Notes under the pieces: model-generated
What the model was told of the DNA's origin: nothing
Database searches by the model: none
What the model saw: only the letters and a program-made list of their open reading frames with translations
Translations under genes and position numbers: made by a program
In this document: positions 33,494-41,409 of the stretch, piece after piece
Layout: each line of letters opens with the position of its first letter
How positions within the stretch are numbered: position 1 is the first letter of the stretch
From: Mucilaginibacter oryzae
GTDB taxonomy: Bacteria > Bacteroidota > Bacteroidia > Sphingobacteriales > Sphingobacteriaceae
DNA: 64,000 nt
Assembly: GCF_003148845.1 (NCBI RefSeq)
Contig: NZ_QGHA01000010.1
Location: 62,001 to 126,000, forward strand
Reading direction: 5' to 3'

Positions 33494-33946
33494 GGTAAAT
33501 CTCTTAAAACGTTAAGCAAATATGCTAATCGCTTTATAAAAAGCGATACCGAAAAACAAAACAATACACCCCTTGATAAACCCGAAGTAATAAATGATAA
33601 AGAGAGCCGAGCGGTTTGATGTCGAAATTACGTTGTTTATTCATTATAACCGCAATTATTAGCATGTACAGCTGACTGAATTTCGATATTTGGAAAATTT
33701 AACCACAAAAAATTGAAGCCGATCGCGTTAAATAACCCCGCTTTTGAAGTGTTCCATTTTTAAAAACAGGTGTTCCACTTGTGCATGCGCTAAAAATTAA
33801 CCTGCTGATTTTCAATAGGTATGTGTTCTATATCGTCTGGTTGTTAAAAGAATGCAAAATACAAGTTATTGAAAATCAGATTTTTTGGTTTTTGGAATTT
33901 TCAGCATGTTCCACCCTTTAAAAGTGGAACACGCTCTTGTAAGTCA
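33494..33946. other. Spacer with TGTTCCA/TGGAACA palindrome cluster
   Basis: 453 bases without a gene. The first 250 bases show nothing recognised. From 33749 to 33931 a set of inverted and direct motifs is concentrated; see the separate entry. Confidence 0.5.
33749..33931. repeat. Clustered inverted repeats with TGTTCCA motifs
   Basis: GTGTTCCAT (33749-33757) and GTGTTCCAC (33770-33778) are direct repeats 21 bases apart. CTGATTTTCAATA (33805-33817) is an exact inverted copy of TATTGAAAATCAG (33867-33879). TGTTCCAC (33907-33914) faces GTGGAACA (33924-33931) across 9 bases. Together they look like operator sites or the remains of a small mobile element. No known regulator is identified. Confidence 0.55.
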
Positions 33947-34795
33947 TCACTCACCCCCGCCAAAACTTTCGCTGCCCCGCATATGGCTGTTCAGTCTTTT
34001 TACCAGGTAAGTAGCCTTGATCAGTAGCGATTTATCCTCCACATAATCGCTGATATCTTCGGCCTTGCCCATGAGTTCCTGCTTATAAACATCCTTAAAA
34101 TCAAAATAGTTAAGGCTCAGGTTCCATTTACCGGTCAGGAACGAGAAAACCTCGTTATCATTTTCAAGCAGCTGGGCGTAGTTGGTTACCAGGTATTCGT
34201 CGGGTTGTAATTTTTTTATCGCCCGCAGGATCTCTTCATTATAGTTGATCCAGATTTTTAAAAACGTTGCGGCGTGTTCATGCCAGAAAGCCTCGCGGCG
34301 GCGTTTACGGCGAAATTTTGTCCAGGCCAGGCGCTGAATATAACTGCGGGCCATGTATTTTTTATCTACATAAGCAAACTCCCGTCGCAGCAATGAGCTC
34401 ACTACCGATTGAAAGTTGCGGGTAATTACCAGGTATTTGGCGTTGGGCAACAGTTTGGTATAAGTGTCAAGAAACAGGCAGGTACGGGGATCTTTCCAGG
34501 CCCACTGCTCAAACAGTTGTTGTTTAATGCCTATAATCGCCTTCAGCTTTTCAAGCTGGTAAAGGGGGATCTCGATATGTTTTTTGTCGACCAACCCGGA
34601 AATATCCAGGCTGTTGCAGTCCAATATTTCTTCGTGCAGCTTTAAAAATTCCACATCTTCAAAATGTCCGTCGATATTACTTTCACTACCGGCGCAAAGG
34701 CGTTCGCCAATCTGCATGCCGCAGCGGTTGAGCCAGTTGGTAATAAGCGACGTGCCCGAGCGGTGCATGCCCGCTATGATCAAGGTTTGATTCAT
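33947..34795 (-). CDS. Sulfotransferase family protein
   Basis: 282 residues. The N-terminus LIIAGMHRSGTSLITNWLN (about 5-23) is the PAPS-binding 5'-phosphosulfate loop. WAWKDPRTCLFLDTYTKLLP (about 98-117) and YLVITRNFQSVVSSLL (about 121-136) supply the 3'-phosphate-binding Arg/Ser pattern. The C-terminal half is helical and basic. Such enzymes transfer sulfate from PAPS to sugars, lipids or other acceptors. The gene starts six bases after the APS kinase stop, so the two are one operon that makes and uses PAPS. The acceptor is unknown. Confidence 0.87.
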   Translation of the reverse strand: MNQTLIIAGMHRSGTSLITNWLNRCGMQIGERLCAGSESNIDGHFEDVEFLKLHEEILDCNSLDISGLVDKKHIEIPLYQLEKLKAIIGIKQQLFEQWAWKDPRTCLFLDTYTKLLPNAKYLVITRNFQSVVSSLLRREFAYVDKKYMARSYIQRLAWTKFRRKRRREAFWHEHAATFLKIWINYNEEILRAIKKLQPDEYLVTNYAQLLENDNEVFSFLTGKWNLSLNYFDFKDVYKQELMGKAEDISDYVEDKSLLIKATYLVKRLNSHMRGSESFGGGE

Positions 34796-34801
34796 GGCGT
34801 T

Positions 34802-35368
34802 TCAGGAAGCTTTGTGTTGATAAACGTACTGTTGATTTTGCGCTTGCCGGTATTGATCGCGGATAAAGGAGGCAAGTGTTTCGGTGCATTCGGTAAGCGG
34901 GCGGATGTGCGTATTGATATAAACATCCGGCGATGAAGGAACCTGGAACGGATCGTTTACGCCGCTAAGGTTGGTTACCTTATCCGGATGGTTTTTGGGC
35001 AGCAAAGCGCGGCGGTACAGGCCTTTGGTATCGCGCTGCATCAGTATTTTAACCGGGCAATCCACATGCACCAGTTTTACGTTGGGATAGGTGGCTATCA
35101 ACTCGCGGCGGATAACATCATAAGGGTTAATGGCGCTGATGATGGTTACCACGCCATGGCCCGATAGTTTGGCGGCGATAAAACCGAGGCGGCGGATGTT
35201 TTCAAACCTGTCTTCCTTGGTATAACCAAGGTTGGGAAACAGTTTTTGCCGGTACACATCGGCATCAATTATTTCGATGGGGATGTCGGTACACGACAAC
35301 CGTATTTTAACACTTTGGGCAAGGGTGGTTTTTCCTGAACCGGATAACCCGCAAAGTAAAAGGATCAT
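34802..35368 (-). CDS. cysC: Adenylyl-sulfate kinase
   Basis: 188 residues, usual CysC length. It phosphorylates APS to PAPS. Walker A is GLSGSGKTT (about 7-15); IIDADVYRQ (about 35-43) is the DGD-like segment; YTKEDRFENIRRLGFIAAKL binds APS; SAINPY and LVHVDCPVKILMQRDTKGLY contain the substrate-contact residues. It stands alone, not fused to ATP sulfurylase or next to cysD/cysN. Directly before a sulfotransferase, it is probably dedicated to sulfation and not to sulfate assimilation. Confidence 0.9.
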   Translation of the reverse strand: MILLLCGLSGSGKTTLAQSVKIRLSCTDIPIEIIDADVYRQKLFPNLGYTKEDRFENIRRLGFIAAKLSGHGVVTIISAINPYDVIRRELIATYPNVKLVHVDCPVKILMQRDTKGLYRRALLPKNHPDKVTNLSGVNDPFQVPSSPDVYINTHIRPLTECTETLASFIRDQYRQAQNQQYVYQHKAS

Positions 35369-35616
35369 AGGCGCGTTTAAATTACATTGTAAACAAAAAA
35401 TGTTGATTTAACCTCTGTTTGTTTACAAAGTAACGCCGCTGCCGTTGTTTAAATTATAGTTAACACTTGATGTATCGACACATAGCGCGTATGTATCGAT
35501 GAACCATAAAATGACATAGATTAAAGGCCGCTTTAAAAGAGAAAATTTGATGGATTACACAGGAAAAACGTTTTTTTCCGGGTTTGAATTTATAAACAAC
35601 TGGCGTTTTATTTAAC

Positions 35617-36228
35617 CTAAAGCTTATACATACACCACGTTGTCATGCAGCGCAGGTTTTGTACGTTGGTGGTTTTCAGCGGTTCAAAAAGCTCGCCGCC
35701 CAGGGCGCTGGTATATTCCATCAGCACATCTTCGTTTACCAAAAAACGTTCTGAACCATCGGGAAGCAGGTAGCGGAAATTGCCTAAAGGTTTAATCCGC
35801 TCTTCGATGCCGATATCAGAAGCCAGCCGGGCAAAGAAGTAGCCGCCGGGTTTCAATACACGCCAAAGCGAACGGAGCATACGGTCAAAATGTTCGGCGT
35901 CTTGCGCAAAGTGGAGTACCGCGCTGCAGATCACCAAATCAAACTGCCCGTCTTCAAAAGGCATATCCTCTACTGCGGCAACAGAAAAATTATCAATGGA
36001 ATTGGCCGGGGCCAAGTTTGCCGAAAGTTGTTTAACCGCTTCAACAGCCCCGGCGCTTTGATCGATGCCATACACCTCAAACCCGTTATTTAAAAAATAC
36101 ACCAGGTTACGTCCTCCGCCGCATCCGGCATCAAGCACTTTGGTGCAGTTATCAAATCGGCCTTTCAACAGCTGATCGAACAGGTAGATATCAATATTGC
36201 CGTAAAGTTGTTGCACGTTGTTGCCCAT
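35617..36228 (-). CDS. Class I SAM-dependent methyltransferase
   Basis: 203 residues. Motif I is VLDAGCGGGRNLVYFLNNGF (about 32-51), motif II EVYGIDQSAGAVE, then DMPFEDGQFDLVICSAVLHF (about 86-105) and LKPGGYFFARL. The N-terminal MGNNVQQLYGNIDIYLFDQL and the C-terminal TTWCMYKL recur in a Bacteroidota group of UbiE/Tam-like methyltransferases. The substrate is not predictable. It diverges from the MmcQ/YjbR gene with 65 bases between. Confidence 0.82.
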   Translation of the reverse strand: MGNNVQQLYGNIDIYLFDQLLKGRFDNCTKVLDAGCGGGRNLVYFLNNGFEVYGIDQSAGAVEAVKQLSANLAPANSIDNFSVAAVEDMPFEDGQFDLVICSAVLHFAQDAEHFDRMLRSLWRVLKPGGYFFARLASDIGIEERIKPLGNFRYLLPDGSERFLVNEDVLMEYTSALGGELFEPLKTTNVQNLRCMTTWCMYKL

Positions 36229-36293
36229 GTTTTTTATAATGAGCTAAATTACTCTTTTACCATAGCTGTTAATATTAATTTATAAATTTAACC

Positions 36294-36659
36294 ATGGCTA
36301 CTGATATGCACCTATTTATGCGCTTTATGCATAACACCCTAATGCATCTGCCGGGTGTTACCCAAAAACCGCATTTTGAAGACGAGGCGTTTTATGTAAA
36401 CGGCAAAATCTTCGCCAATGTAAAGGCAAAAGAAGAAGCGCTGGCCGTGTACACCCTTGAGCGGGATAAATGGATGACAACTGATCCGGATACCTTTTTC
36501 ATTACACCTCATTTTCAAAACTATAAATATATGCTCATACGGCTGGAAACGGTATCGCCTGAGGATGTGAAGCAATTACTGATTACCGCTTATCTGGCAA
36601 GAGCAACTAAAAAGCTGATTAAGGAATATGAGGGGATGAAAGTGAATGGCTCCATATAA
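36294..36659 (+). CDS. MmcQ/YjbR family DNA-binding-like protein
   Basis: 121 residues. The pattern HFEDEAFYVNGKIFANVKAK (about 23-42) and FFITPHFQNYKYMLIRLETV (about 62-81), followed by a helix SPEDVKQLLITAYLARATKK, matches the CyaY-like fold family MmcQ/YjbR. Members bind DNA or act in unknown ways. It is monocistronic. The N-terminus MATDMHLFMRFMHNTLMHLP starts directly with the first helix, so the ATG at 36294 fits. Confidence 0.8.
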   Translation: MATDMHLFMRFMHNTLMHLPGVTQKPHFEDEAFYVNGKIFANVKAKEEALAVYTLERDKWMTTDPDTFFITPHFQNYKYMLIRLETVSPEDVKQLLITAYLARATKKLIKEYEGMKVNGSI

Positions 36660-36683
36660 TAATTTAGCTTATCTTATTCATCG

Positions 36684-37034
36684 CTAATCGCTATGATAAT
36701 AATCATACTCCAAAGTCCATTCGCCATATCCCCCTGTTTTTTTTAATATCGGTCTTTTGTATAATATCAGGCTGAAGCTATTGTTAAAATATAATGTAAT
36801 CGAATCATTCGGTTCAAAAGTAAATTCAAAAAATCTATCGTCAGTTAATATTTTATAAGATGTGAATGGCTCAATGTCTATTTCAATTGCCAAAAATTCA
36901 ATCCAAAGTCGTTTTGCTTTATCAGCGTAATTGGCAAATTCAATGCTGGTGAGCGGCTCTGTATTTTCGTCGGGTTGTTCGGCACTGCTCGCGGTGATAT
37001 GCGATTTAAAAAGCCTGTTAAATAATTTTCTCAT
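36684..37034 (-). CDS. Hypothetical protein
   Basis: 116 residues, not recognised. It has a basic N-terminal helix (MRKLFNRLFKS), a polar linker, then a likely alpha/beta core (FANYADKAKRLWIEFLAIEI, RFFEFTFEPNDSITLYFNN) and an acidic aromatic end. No signal peptide or membrane segment. Codon use resembles its neighbours. It lies 36 bases after the ferredoxin gene on the same strand and could be cotranscribed with it, but no functional link is evident. Confidence 0.6.
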   Translation of the reverse strand: MRKLFNRLFKSHITASSAEQPDENTEPLTSIEFANYADKAKRLWIEFLAIEIDIEPFTSYKILTDDRFFEFTFEPNDSITLYFNNSFSLILYKRPILKKTGGYGEWTLEYDYYHSD

Positions 37035-37070
37035 TTAGGTTATAAGGTTTAAAAGTTTGTTACAACAAGG

Positions 37071-37388
37071 TCACTCCCCGCCCATCAACTTAAACACCAT
37101 TCCATCCATATCCTCACTAATCCTGATCTGGCAGGCCAGGCGACTGGCTGGTTCGGCGTAGGGGAGGGTATCGAGTATATCCAGCTCCGCATCGGAGGCG
37201 TTAAAGTATTGTTCTGGGCCTTCAATAACCTGTACGTGGCAGGTGGCGCAAAGGGCCATACCGCCGCAGGTAGCCAGGATATCGTATCCGGATGCCTTTA
37301 ATACTTCCATCAGGCTCAGGTTGATGCCTTCGGGGATTTCAACGGGCATCCGGCCGCCGTCGCGATCTACTATGGTGAGGTTAATCAT
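37071..37388 (-). CDS. 2Fe-2S ferredoxin (adrenodoxin type)
   Basis: 105 residues from ATG 37388; a TTG two codons earlier overlaps the reductase stop and is not preferred. The cluster ligands are CGGMALCATC (Cys-x5-Cys-x2-Cys, about 43-52) and a fourth Cys in SRLACQI (about 88). This spacing is that of adrenodoxin-type [2Fe-2S] ferredoxins, which carry one electron. The gene starts two bases after the stop of a ferredoxin-NADP reductase-like gene, so the pair forms an electron-transfer module in one operon. The final acceptor is unknown. Confidence 0.9.
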   Translation of the reverse strand: MINLTIVDRDGGRMPVEIPEGINLSLMEVLKASGYDILATCGGMALCATCHVQVIEGPEQYFNASDAELDILDTLPYAEPASRLACQIRISEDMDGMVFKLMGGE

Positions 37389-37390
37389 GA

Positions 37391-38401
37391 TCAAAAAGCG
37401 CTTACACCGTAAACGGTAGTATATTTAAAACTCAGTTTCTGCTCGGGGAATACATATTTGAAGGCGCTCTGAGCCATCAGCGCGGCCTCGTGGAAACCGC
37501 AAAGGATCAGTTTTAACTTGCCCGGATAGGTATTGATATCGCCGATGGCATAAATGCGTTCGATATTGGTGCTGTAATCCACAGTATTTACAGTGATGGC
37601 CGATCTGTCGATATTCAAGCCCCAGTCTGCAATCGGGCCCAGTTTAGGGCTGAGGCCAAAAAGCGGGATGAGATGATCGGCCTGGATATGGCTAACCTGG
37701 TTATTACGGTCCAGCAGGGTGATCTCCTGCAGCTGCTCATCGCCGGTTAGCGCCACTACGTTCGATTTCAGCACGAGGTCGATTTTTCCCGCTTTAGCCA
37801 GATCAAAAACTTTTTCGGCGCTATCCGGGGCGCCGCGGAAAGTATCGCCGCGGTGAACCAGGGTTACCCTTTCAGCTACATTGCTTAAAAACATAGCCCA
37901 ATCCAGTGCAGAGTCGCCTCCACCGGCAAGCACTACCTTTTTACCGCGATAGTGTTCGGGGTTTTTCACCATGTAGGCTACGCCCTTGCCTTCAAAGTCG
38001 GCCAGGCGGTCAATTTCAGGTTTGCGGGGCTCGAAACAACCCAGGCCGCCCGCTATTACAACTACCTGGCAATGTACAGCGGTACCATCGCCGGTTTTAA
38101 TATCGTATGAGCCGTCATCGCGGCGATTAAGGGTTTCTACCCGCTCACCCAAACTAAAAGTTGGGTTAAAAGGGGCAATCTGCAGCATCAGGTTATCAAT
38201 AAGCTGCTGCGCCGTAATCTCCGGGTAACCGGGAATATCATAAATTGGCTTATGCGGATAAATTTCAGAAAGCTGACCGCCCACCTGGGGCAGCACATCA
38301 ATTAAGTGGCAGCGCATTTTGAGCAGCCCGGCTTCAAAAACAGCAAACAAGCCAACAGGCCCGGCGCCTATAATGCAAATATCAGTGGTGATTTGTTCCA
38401 T
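37391..38401 (-). CDS. Ferredoxin-NADP+ reductase, thioredoxin-reductase-like
   Basis: 336 residues from ATG 38401; a TTG eight codons upstream is a poorer start. FAD motif IIGAGPVGLFAVFEAGL (about 10-26), GGQLSEIYPHKPIYDIPGYP, NADPH motif LAGGGDSALDWAMFL (about 157-171) and the flavin-binding end YAIGDINTYPGKLKLI are clear. There is no CxxC redox pair between the two domains, which separates this YumC-type group from true thioredoxin reductases. It passes electrons from NADPH to ferredoxin, here the one encoded two bases downstream. Confidence 0.88.
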   Translation of the reverse strand: MEQITTDICIIGAGPVGLFAVFEAGLLKMRCHLIDVLPQVGGQLSEIYPHKPIYDIPGYPEITAQQLIDNLMLQIAPFNPTFSLGERVETLNRRDDGSYDIKTGDGTAVHCQVVVIAGGLGCFEPRKPEIDRLADFEGKGVAYMVKNPEHYRGKKVVLAGGGDSALDWAMFLSNVAERVTLVHRGDTFRGAPDSAEKVFDLAKAGKIDLVLKSNVVALTGDEQLQEITLLDRNNQVSHIQADHLIPLFGLSPKLGPIADWGLNIDRSAITVNTVDYSTNIERIYAIGDINTYPGKLKLILCGFHEAALMAQSAFKYVFPEQKLSFKYTTVYGVSAF

Positions 38402-38478
38402 GTGTGATCGCCTTTTGTTCGGCAATCAAATTTGCTTGTAAAACAGCCTGCGTTCAAATGATATTAAGTAATGCTATA

Positions 38479-39378
38479 TTACTTTAAGTTATAATTGGCA
38501 AGGCAGAAACGTTTAAATAATTCAATCAGTTTGCTGTGTTTGCCATGCAGTTGAATAAACTGAAAAGTACGGAAAATTTCCAGCCCTTTAATATCTATGA
38601 TGCTAAGCTCATTGTATTTTAACTCGCTCACTACCGATTGTATGGAAAGGAAAGTAGCTGTTTCGGAGTAGAGCAGGTACTGTTTAATGGCTATACTGCT
38701 CTCTAACTGAATTTCGATATTCAGATCTTTCGGGTTGATATGCACCCCGGCCAGGGCATTGAAAATAACATCAAGCGTGCCAGAGCCGGCCTCGCGCAGC
38801 ACCAATGGAATAGACGGCAGCTGTTTAGGCGAGATCTCTGCCTTTTTAGATAACTTATTGTTTGCCGCGGTTACCAGTACAATCTCATCTTTGGCAAAAT
38901 CGGTATAGGCCAGTTGCGCAGAATGTGCCGCGCCCTCAACAATAGCGATGTCAATCTTTTCGGCCAGCACCATCTGCGAGATCTGATCGGTGTTGGCCTG
39001 TATAAAGTTGAACATCACTTTGGGGTATGCTCTTTTAAACAAGGCAAGCAGCTTGGGCAAAATGGTTTGCGCAACGGTAGTGCTGGCGCCAATGTGCAGG
39101 GTTCCGGCCTCAAGGTTGTTTAACTGCGTCAGTTCATTTTCAAGATCGGTGTATGTCTGAAAAATTTTTTCGGCATATCTTTCCAGTACCTTGCCGGCAG
39201 GGGTAATGGCAATGTTGTTACCGTTACGTTTAAAAAGTTGCTGGTTTAGCTGCTGCTCCAGTTCTTTGATGTGCTTGGTAACGGCAGGCTGGGTAATAAA
39301 CAACTCTGAGGCGGCTTTGGTAAAGCTTAGCCGCTGTGCTACGGTATAAAAAACTTTCAGCCTGAAATCAAATATCAT
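38479..39378 (-). CDS. LysR family transcriptional regulator
   Basis: 299 residues. The N-terminal winged helix is FRLKVFYTVAQRLSFTKAAS, ELFITQPAVTKHIKELEQQL (about 5-44), followed by a linker helix and a periplasmic-binding-like effector domain with TLHIGASTTVAQTILPKLLA (about 91-110). It resembles the CysB/CbbR-like branch. It lies 77 bases upstream of the ferredoxin reductase on the same strand and may be cotranscribed with, or regulate, that pair. The effector is unknown. Confidence 0.9.
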   Translation of the reverse strand: MIFDFRLKVFYTVAQRLSFTKAASELFITQPAVTKHIKELEQQLNQQLFKRNGNNIAITPAGKVLERYAEKIFQTYTDLENELTQLNNLEAGTLHIGASTTVAQTILPKLLALFKRAYPKVMFNFIQANTDQISQMVLAEKIDIAIVEGAAHSAQLAYTDFAKDEIVLVTAANNKLSKKAEISPKQLPSIPLVLREAGSGTLDVIFNALAGVHINPKDLNIEIQLESSIAIKQYLLYSETATFLSIQSVVSELKYNELSIIDIKGLEIFRTFQFIQLHGKHSKLIELFKRFCLANYNLK

Positions 39379-39401
39379 CGAGGCAAGTTAGGAATTCTTA
39401 A

Positions 39402-39440
39402 CCCGGAGTAACAAAGTTTTTAAAACTTAGCTACTCCGGG
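39402..39440 (-). terminator. Terminator of the DUF4199 gene
   Basis: CCCGGAGTA (39402-39410) pairs with TACTCCGGG (39432-39440), extended inside by AAAGTTTT/AAAACTT. It is 20 bases past the DUF4199 stop and separates it from LysR. Confidence 0.65.
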
Positions 39441-39460
39441 CGTTTTCACATTTATCTATG

Positions 39461-40000
39461 TTAATCAGCCGCTAATTGAGGGGCCGTATTTTTACGCTTT
39501 AAAGCGAGAGCGGCAATAAGTGCCATCACTAAACCAACCGGCAATATCTCGAGATAGGTAAACATAATAACGCCCAACGGCGATTTGTAAATCTCGGCGT
39601 AGCCGGCGTATTGTTGTTTGGTTTTAGCAATTTCGGCCGCAGTAGCCCCGTTTTGTTGCGCCTGCTTTATACCATATTCGGCATACTTCTCCATAAAATC
39701 AGGAAAGAAGGTGTAATATTCAAAAAGCCAGGTAAGCACATAAATGGTTGAGGCGATGAGCGCGATATACAAACCTATCTGAAAAGCCTTGCCAAAGCTG
39801 ATAATCCCGCCATTATATCGATCACGGTAGTTTTTTACCGCTACAAATATCATCGAAAAGGCGAGGATCATGGAGCCGTAGCCCAGCCACATGTTGCCAT
39901 GATAATTGGTGAATACATAGCAGGCCGCCATTGAACATGCCATAATAGCCGAGGCTACCAGCCCGGCTATCGATCCAAAAACAAGTACATTTTTTTTCAT
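39461..40000 (-). CDS. DUF4199 family membrane protein
   Basis: 179 residues from ATG 40000 (MKKNVLVFGSIAGLVASAIM); an ATG 18 codons upstream at 40054 is possible but adds a polar tail before the first helix. Four membrane helices are visible (about 5-27, 35-54, 68-90 and 145-168), with a soluble loop FPDFMEKYAEYGIKQAQQNG between the third and fourth. The layout and YNGGIISFGKAFQIGL match DUF4199, a Bacteroidota family of unknown function. It follows the membrane-anchored LuxR gene by 107 bases. Confidence 0.85.
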   Translation of the reverse strand: MKKNVLVFGSIAGLVASAIMACSMAACYVFTNYHGNMWLGYGSMILAFSMIFVAVKNYRDRYNGGIISFGKAFQIGLYIALIASTIYVLTWLFEYYTFFPDFMEKYAEYGIKQAQQNGATAAEIAKTKQQYAGYAEIYKSPLGVIMFTYLEILPVGLVMALIAALALKRKNTAPQLAAD

Positions 40001-40107
40001 ATCGTTATGTTTTGATAGAACAAAATTGGCTTGCCGGATCAAAACCGGGCTCATACTTTAGGATGATTTTGAAAATATCGGCTTAATAACCCCAAAAGGT
40101 GATGTTT

Positions 40108-40575
40108 TCAAGGGATAATGCAAAGCCGCTTAGCCATTTCAACCGCCTGTGTGCGCCGCTTTACCTCCATTTTTTCAAATAGCTTTGCCGAGTGGGTTTT
40201 GATGGTGTTTAAGGATACAAATAACCGTTCGGATATTTCCTGGTTGCTCAAACCCTCGGCCATTAGTTGTAGCACTTCCAGTTCGCGTTTACTCAGGCCA
40301 AGCTTATCGAGCTCGGTTTGATTTATGGTGAACCCGGGGCTTTGGTTAATATAAACGGCTTTTTCAACAAAAACGGTTTTGGGTTTGGTGAGCTTTAAGG
40401 AAATCCAGATGCCAAGTGTCGTAAAAAATATAGCAACAGCGCCTATGTAGGCCTCATAGGCATGGTTTACTATCATCAGCTTTAGTTCCAGCCACTTCAG
40501 CAAAAACAATAATAAAGCCAGCGATACGCCATAAAGTATGGTAAGCTTGTGTTTTGCCAGCGGGTTTGAAGTCAT
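40108..40575 (-). CDS. Membrane-anchored LuxR-type transcriptional regulator
   Basis: 155 residues. Two hydrophobic helices at the N-terminus (about 10-33 and 41-61) anchor a C-terminal LuxR helix-turn-helix: LGLSKRELEVLQLMAEGLSN, QEISERLFVSLNTIKTHSAK (about 91-132). There is no receiver domain. The architecture implies a DNA-binding domain held at the membrane, with signal input through the helices. DUF4199 follows on the same strand and may be its partner; similar pairs occur in Sphingobacteriaceae to my knowledge. Confidence 0.85.
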   Translation of the reverse strand: MTSNPLAKHKLTILYGVSLALLLFLLKWLELKLMIVNHAYEAYIGAVAIFFTTLGIWISLKLTKPKTVFVEKAVYINQSPGFTINQTELDKLGLSKRELEVLQLMAEGLSNQEISERLFVSLNTIKTHSAKLFEKMEVKRRTQAVEMAKRLCIIP

Positions 40576-40666
40576 GATAACGGTAAGCTATTTATTTTAA
40601 AAATAAGCTATTTTGAGCAAAATCCGAAAAGCTGTAAACCCGGTACAAACGTTAGTATAGCTTTGC

Positions 40667-40831
40667 CTAACTCAACTTATTCTCAATAGCTTTACGCTGA
40701 TTAGTGCCTGCAGATTTTTTGGCTTTATCCACATCGTCTGTAGTGGTATCTTTTTTATGAGCTTCGTATTTCAATTCATGTGGCTGCTCTGATACAGAGT
40801 TCCTTTCCACTTTCGCGCCTCTTTTTGCCAT
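40667..40831 (-). CDS. Small hydrophilic hypothetical protein
   Basis: 54 residues from ATG 40831 (MAKRGAKVERNSVSEQPHEL). Highly charged, with no hydrophobic core (HKKDTTTDDVDKAKKSAGTN), so it may be disordered or nucleic-acid binding. It resembles small stress-type proteins of Bacteroidota only in composition. The frame upstream to a TTG adds seven residues and is rejected. Confidence 0.5.
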   Translation of the reverse strand: MAKRGAKVERNSVSEQPHELKYEAHKKDTTTDDVDKAKKSAGTNQRKAIENKLS

Positions 40832-40962
40832 GATTATAATTTTTAGATGCAAGCATATAACAATGGTAAACGGGGCTTGGTTTTCTTTGTAGGAAATTTA
40901 AAGTTCTGTAAATTAATTTCAACTAAAAAAGATATCGACTGTTCTGTTAAAAAAAACGAGTT

Positions 40963-41199
40963 ATGAAAAACCCATTTGCAAAAAAACACGATACCGGATT
41001 TTGGATTGCAACCGCCCTAACCGGGGCTTTAGCCGCGGGTGCCGCTGTATGGTTTTACCTGCGCGGTAAGAAACTGGCTGAAGACCAGGCCGGGTTAGAG
41101 CATCCACAGGACTACCTCGAATTGAAACATCCGAAAAAGAAAAAACATAAAACGGATGTGCATGATCTGGCCGACCTTGTTCATCATCAGCAAGCCTGA
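40963..41199 (+). CDS. Small single-pass membrane protein
   Basis: 78 residues. A short basic N-terminus (MKNPFAKKHDTGFW) precedes one Ala/Gly-rich transmembrane helix (IATALTGALAAGAAVWFYLR, about 15-34) and a charged lysine-rich cytoplasmic tail (HPKKKKHKTDVHDLADLVHH). It is of the YtxH-like layout but no family is claimed. A perfect hairpin follows at 41233-41266. Confidence 0.6.
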   Translation: MKNPFAKKHDTGFWIATALTGALAAGAAVWFYLRGKKLAEDQAGLEHPQDYLELKHPKKKKHKTDVHDLADLVHHQQA

Positions 41200-41232
41200 A
41201 AGCGAACGTTTTCTTAAAACAAAAAGGCTACC

Positions 41233-41266
41233 ATGTCGAAGTTAAGTGACAGCTTAACTTCGACAT
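41233..41266. terminator. Perfect 14-bp hairpin downstream of the small membrane protein
   Basis: ATGTCGAAGTTAAG (41233-41246) and CTTAACTTCGACAT (41253-41266) pair exactly with a 6-base loop, followed by AAAA on the + strand. It may terminate the 40963 gene; the absence of a T-run makes this tentative. Confidence 0.5.
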
Positions 41267-41409
41267 AAAATTTGTTAAGTCTTCACCCAATTTACGGGGG
41301 GCTACTCCGTCAAAACTATTTTATTGATATCAAGAGCATGCAAACAAAATGCTTAATATGCCTAAGGCAGAAGTCACGCTAAACCACCACCTGCGTAGAT
41401 AGAAATTAT

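Noticed and set aside
33901..33945. Sigma-54 promoter near TGGAACACGCTCTTG
   Set aside because: The spacing between the GG and GC elements does not fit the strict consensus; the palindrome explains the motif better.
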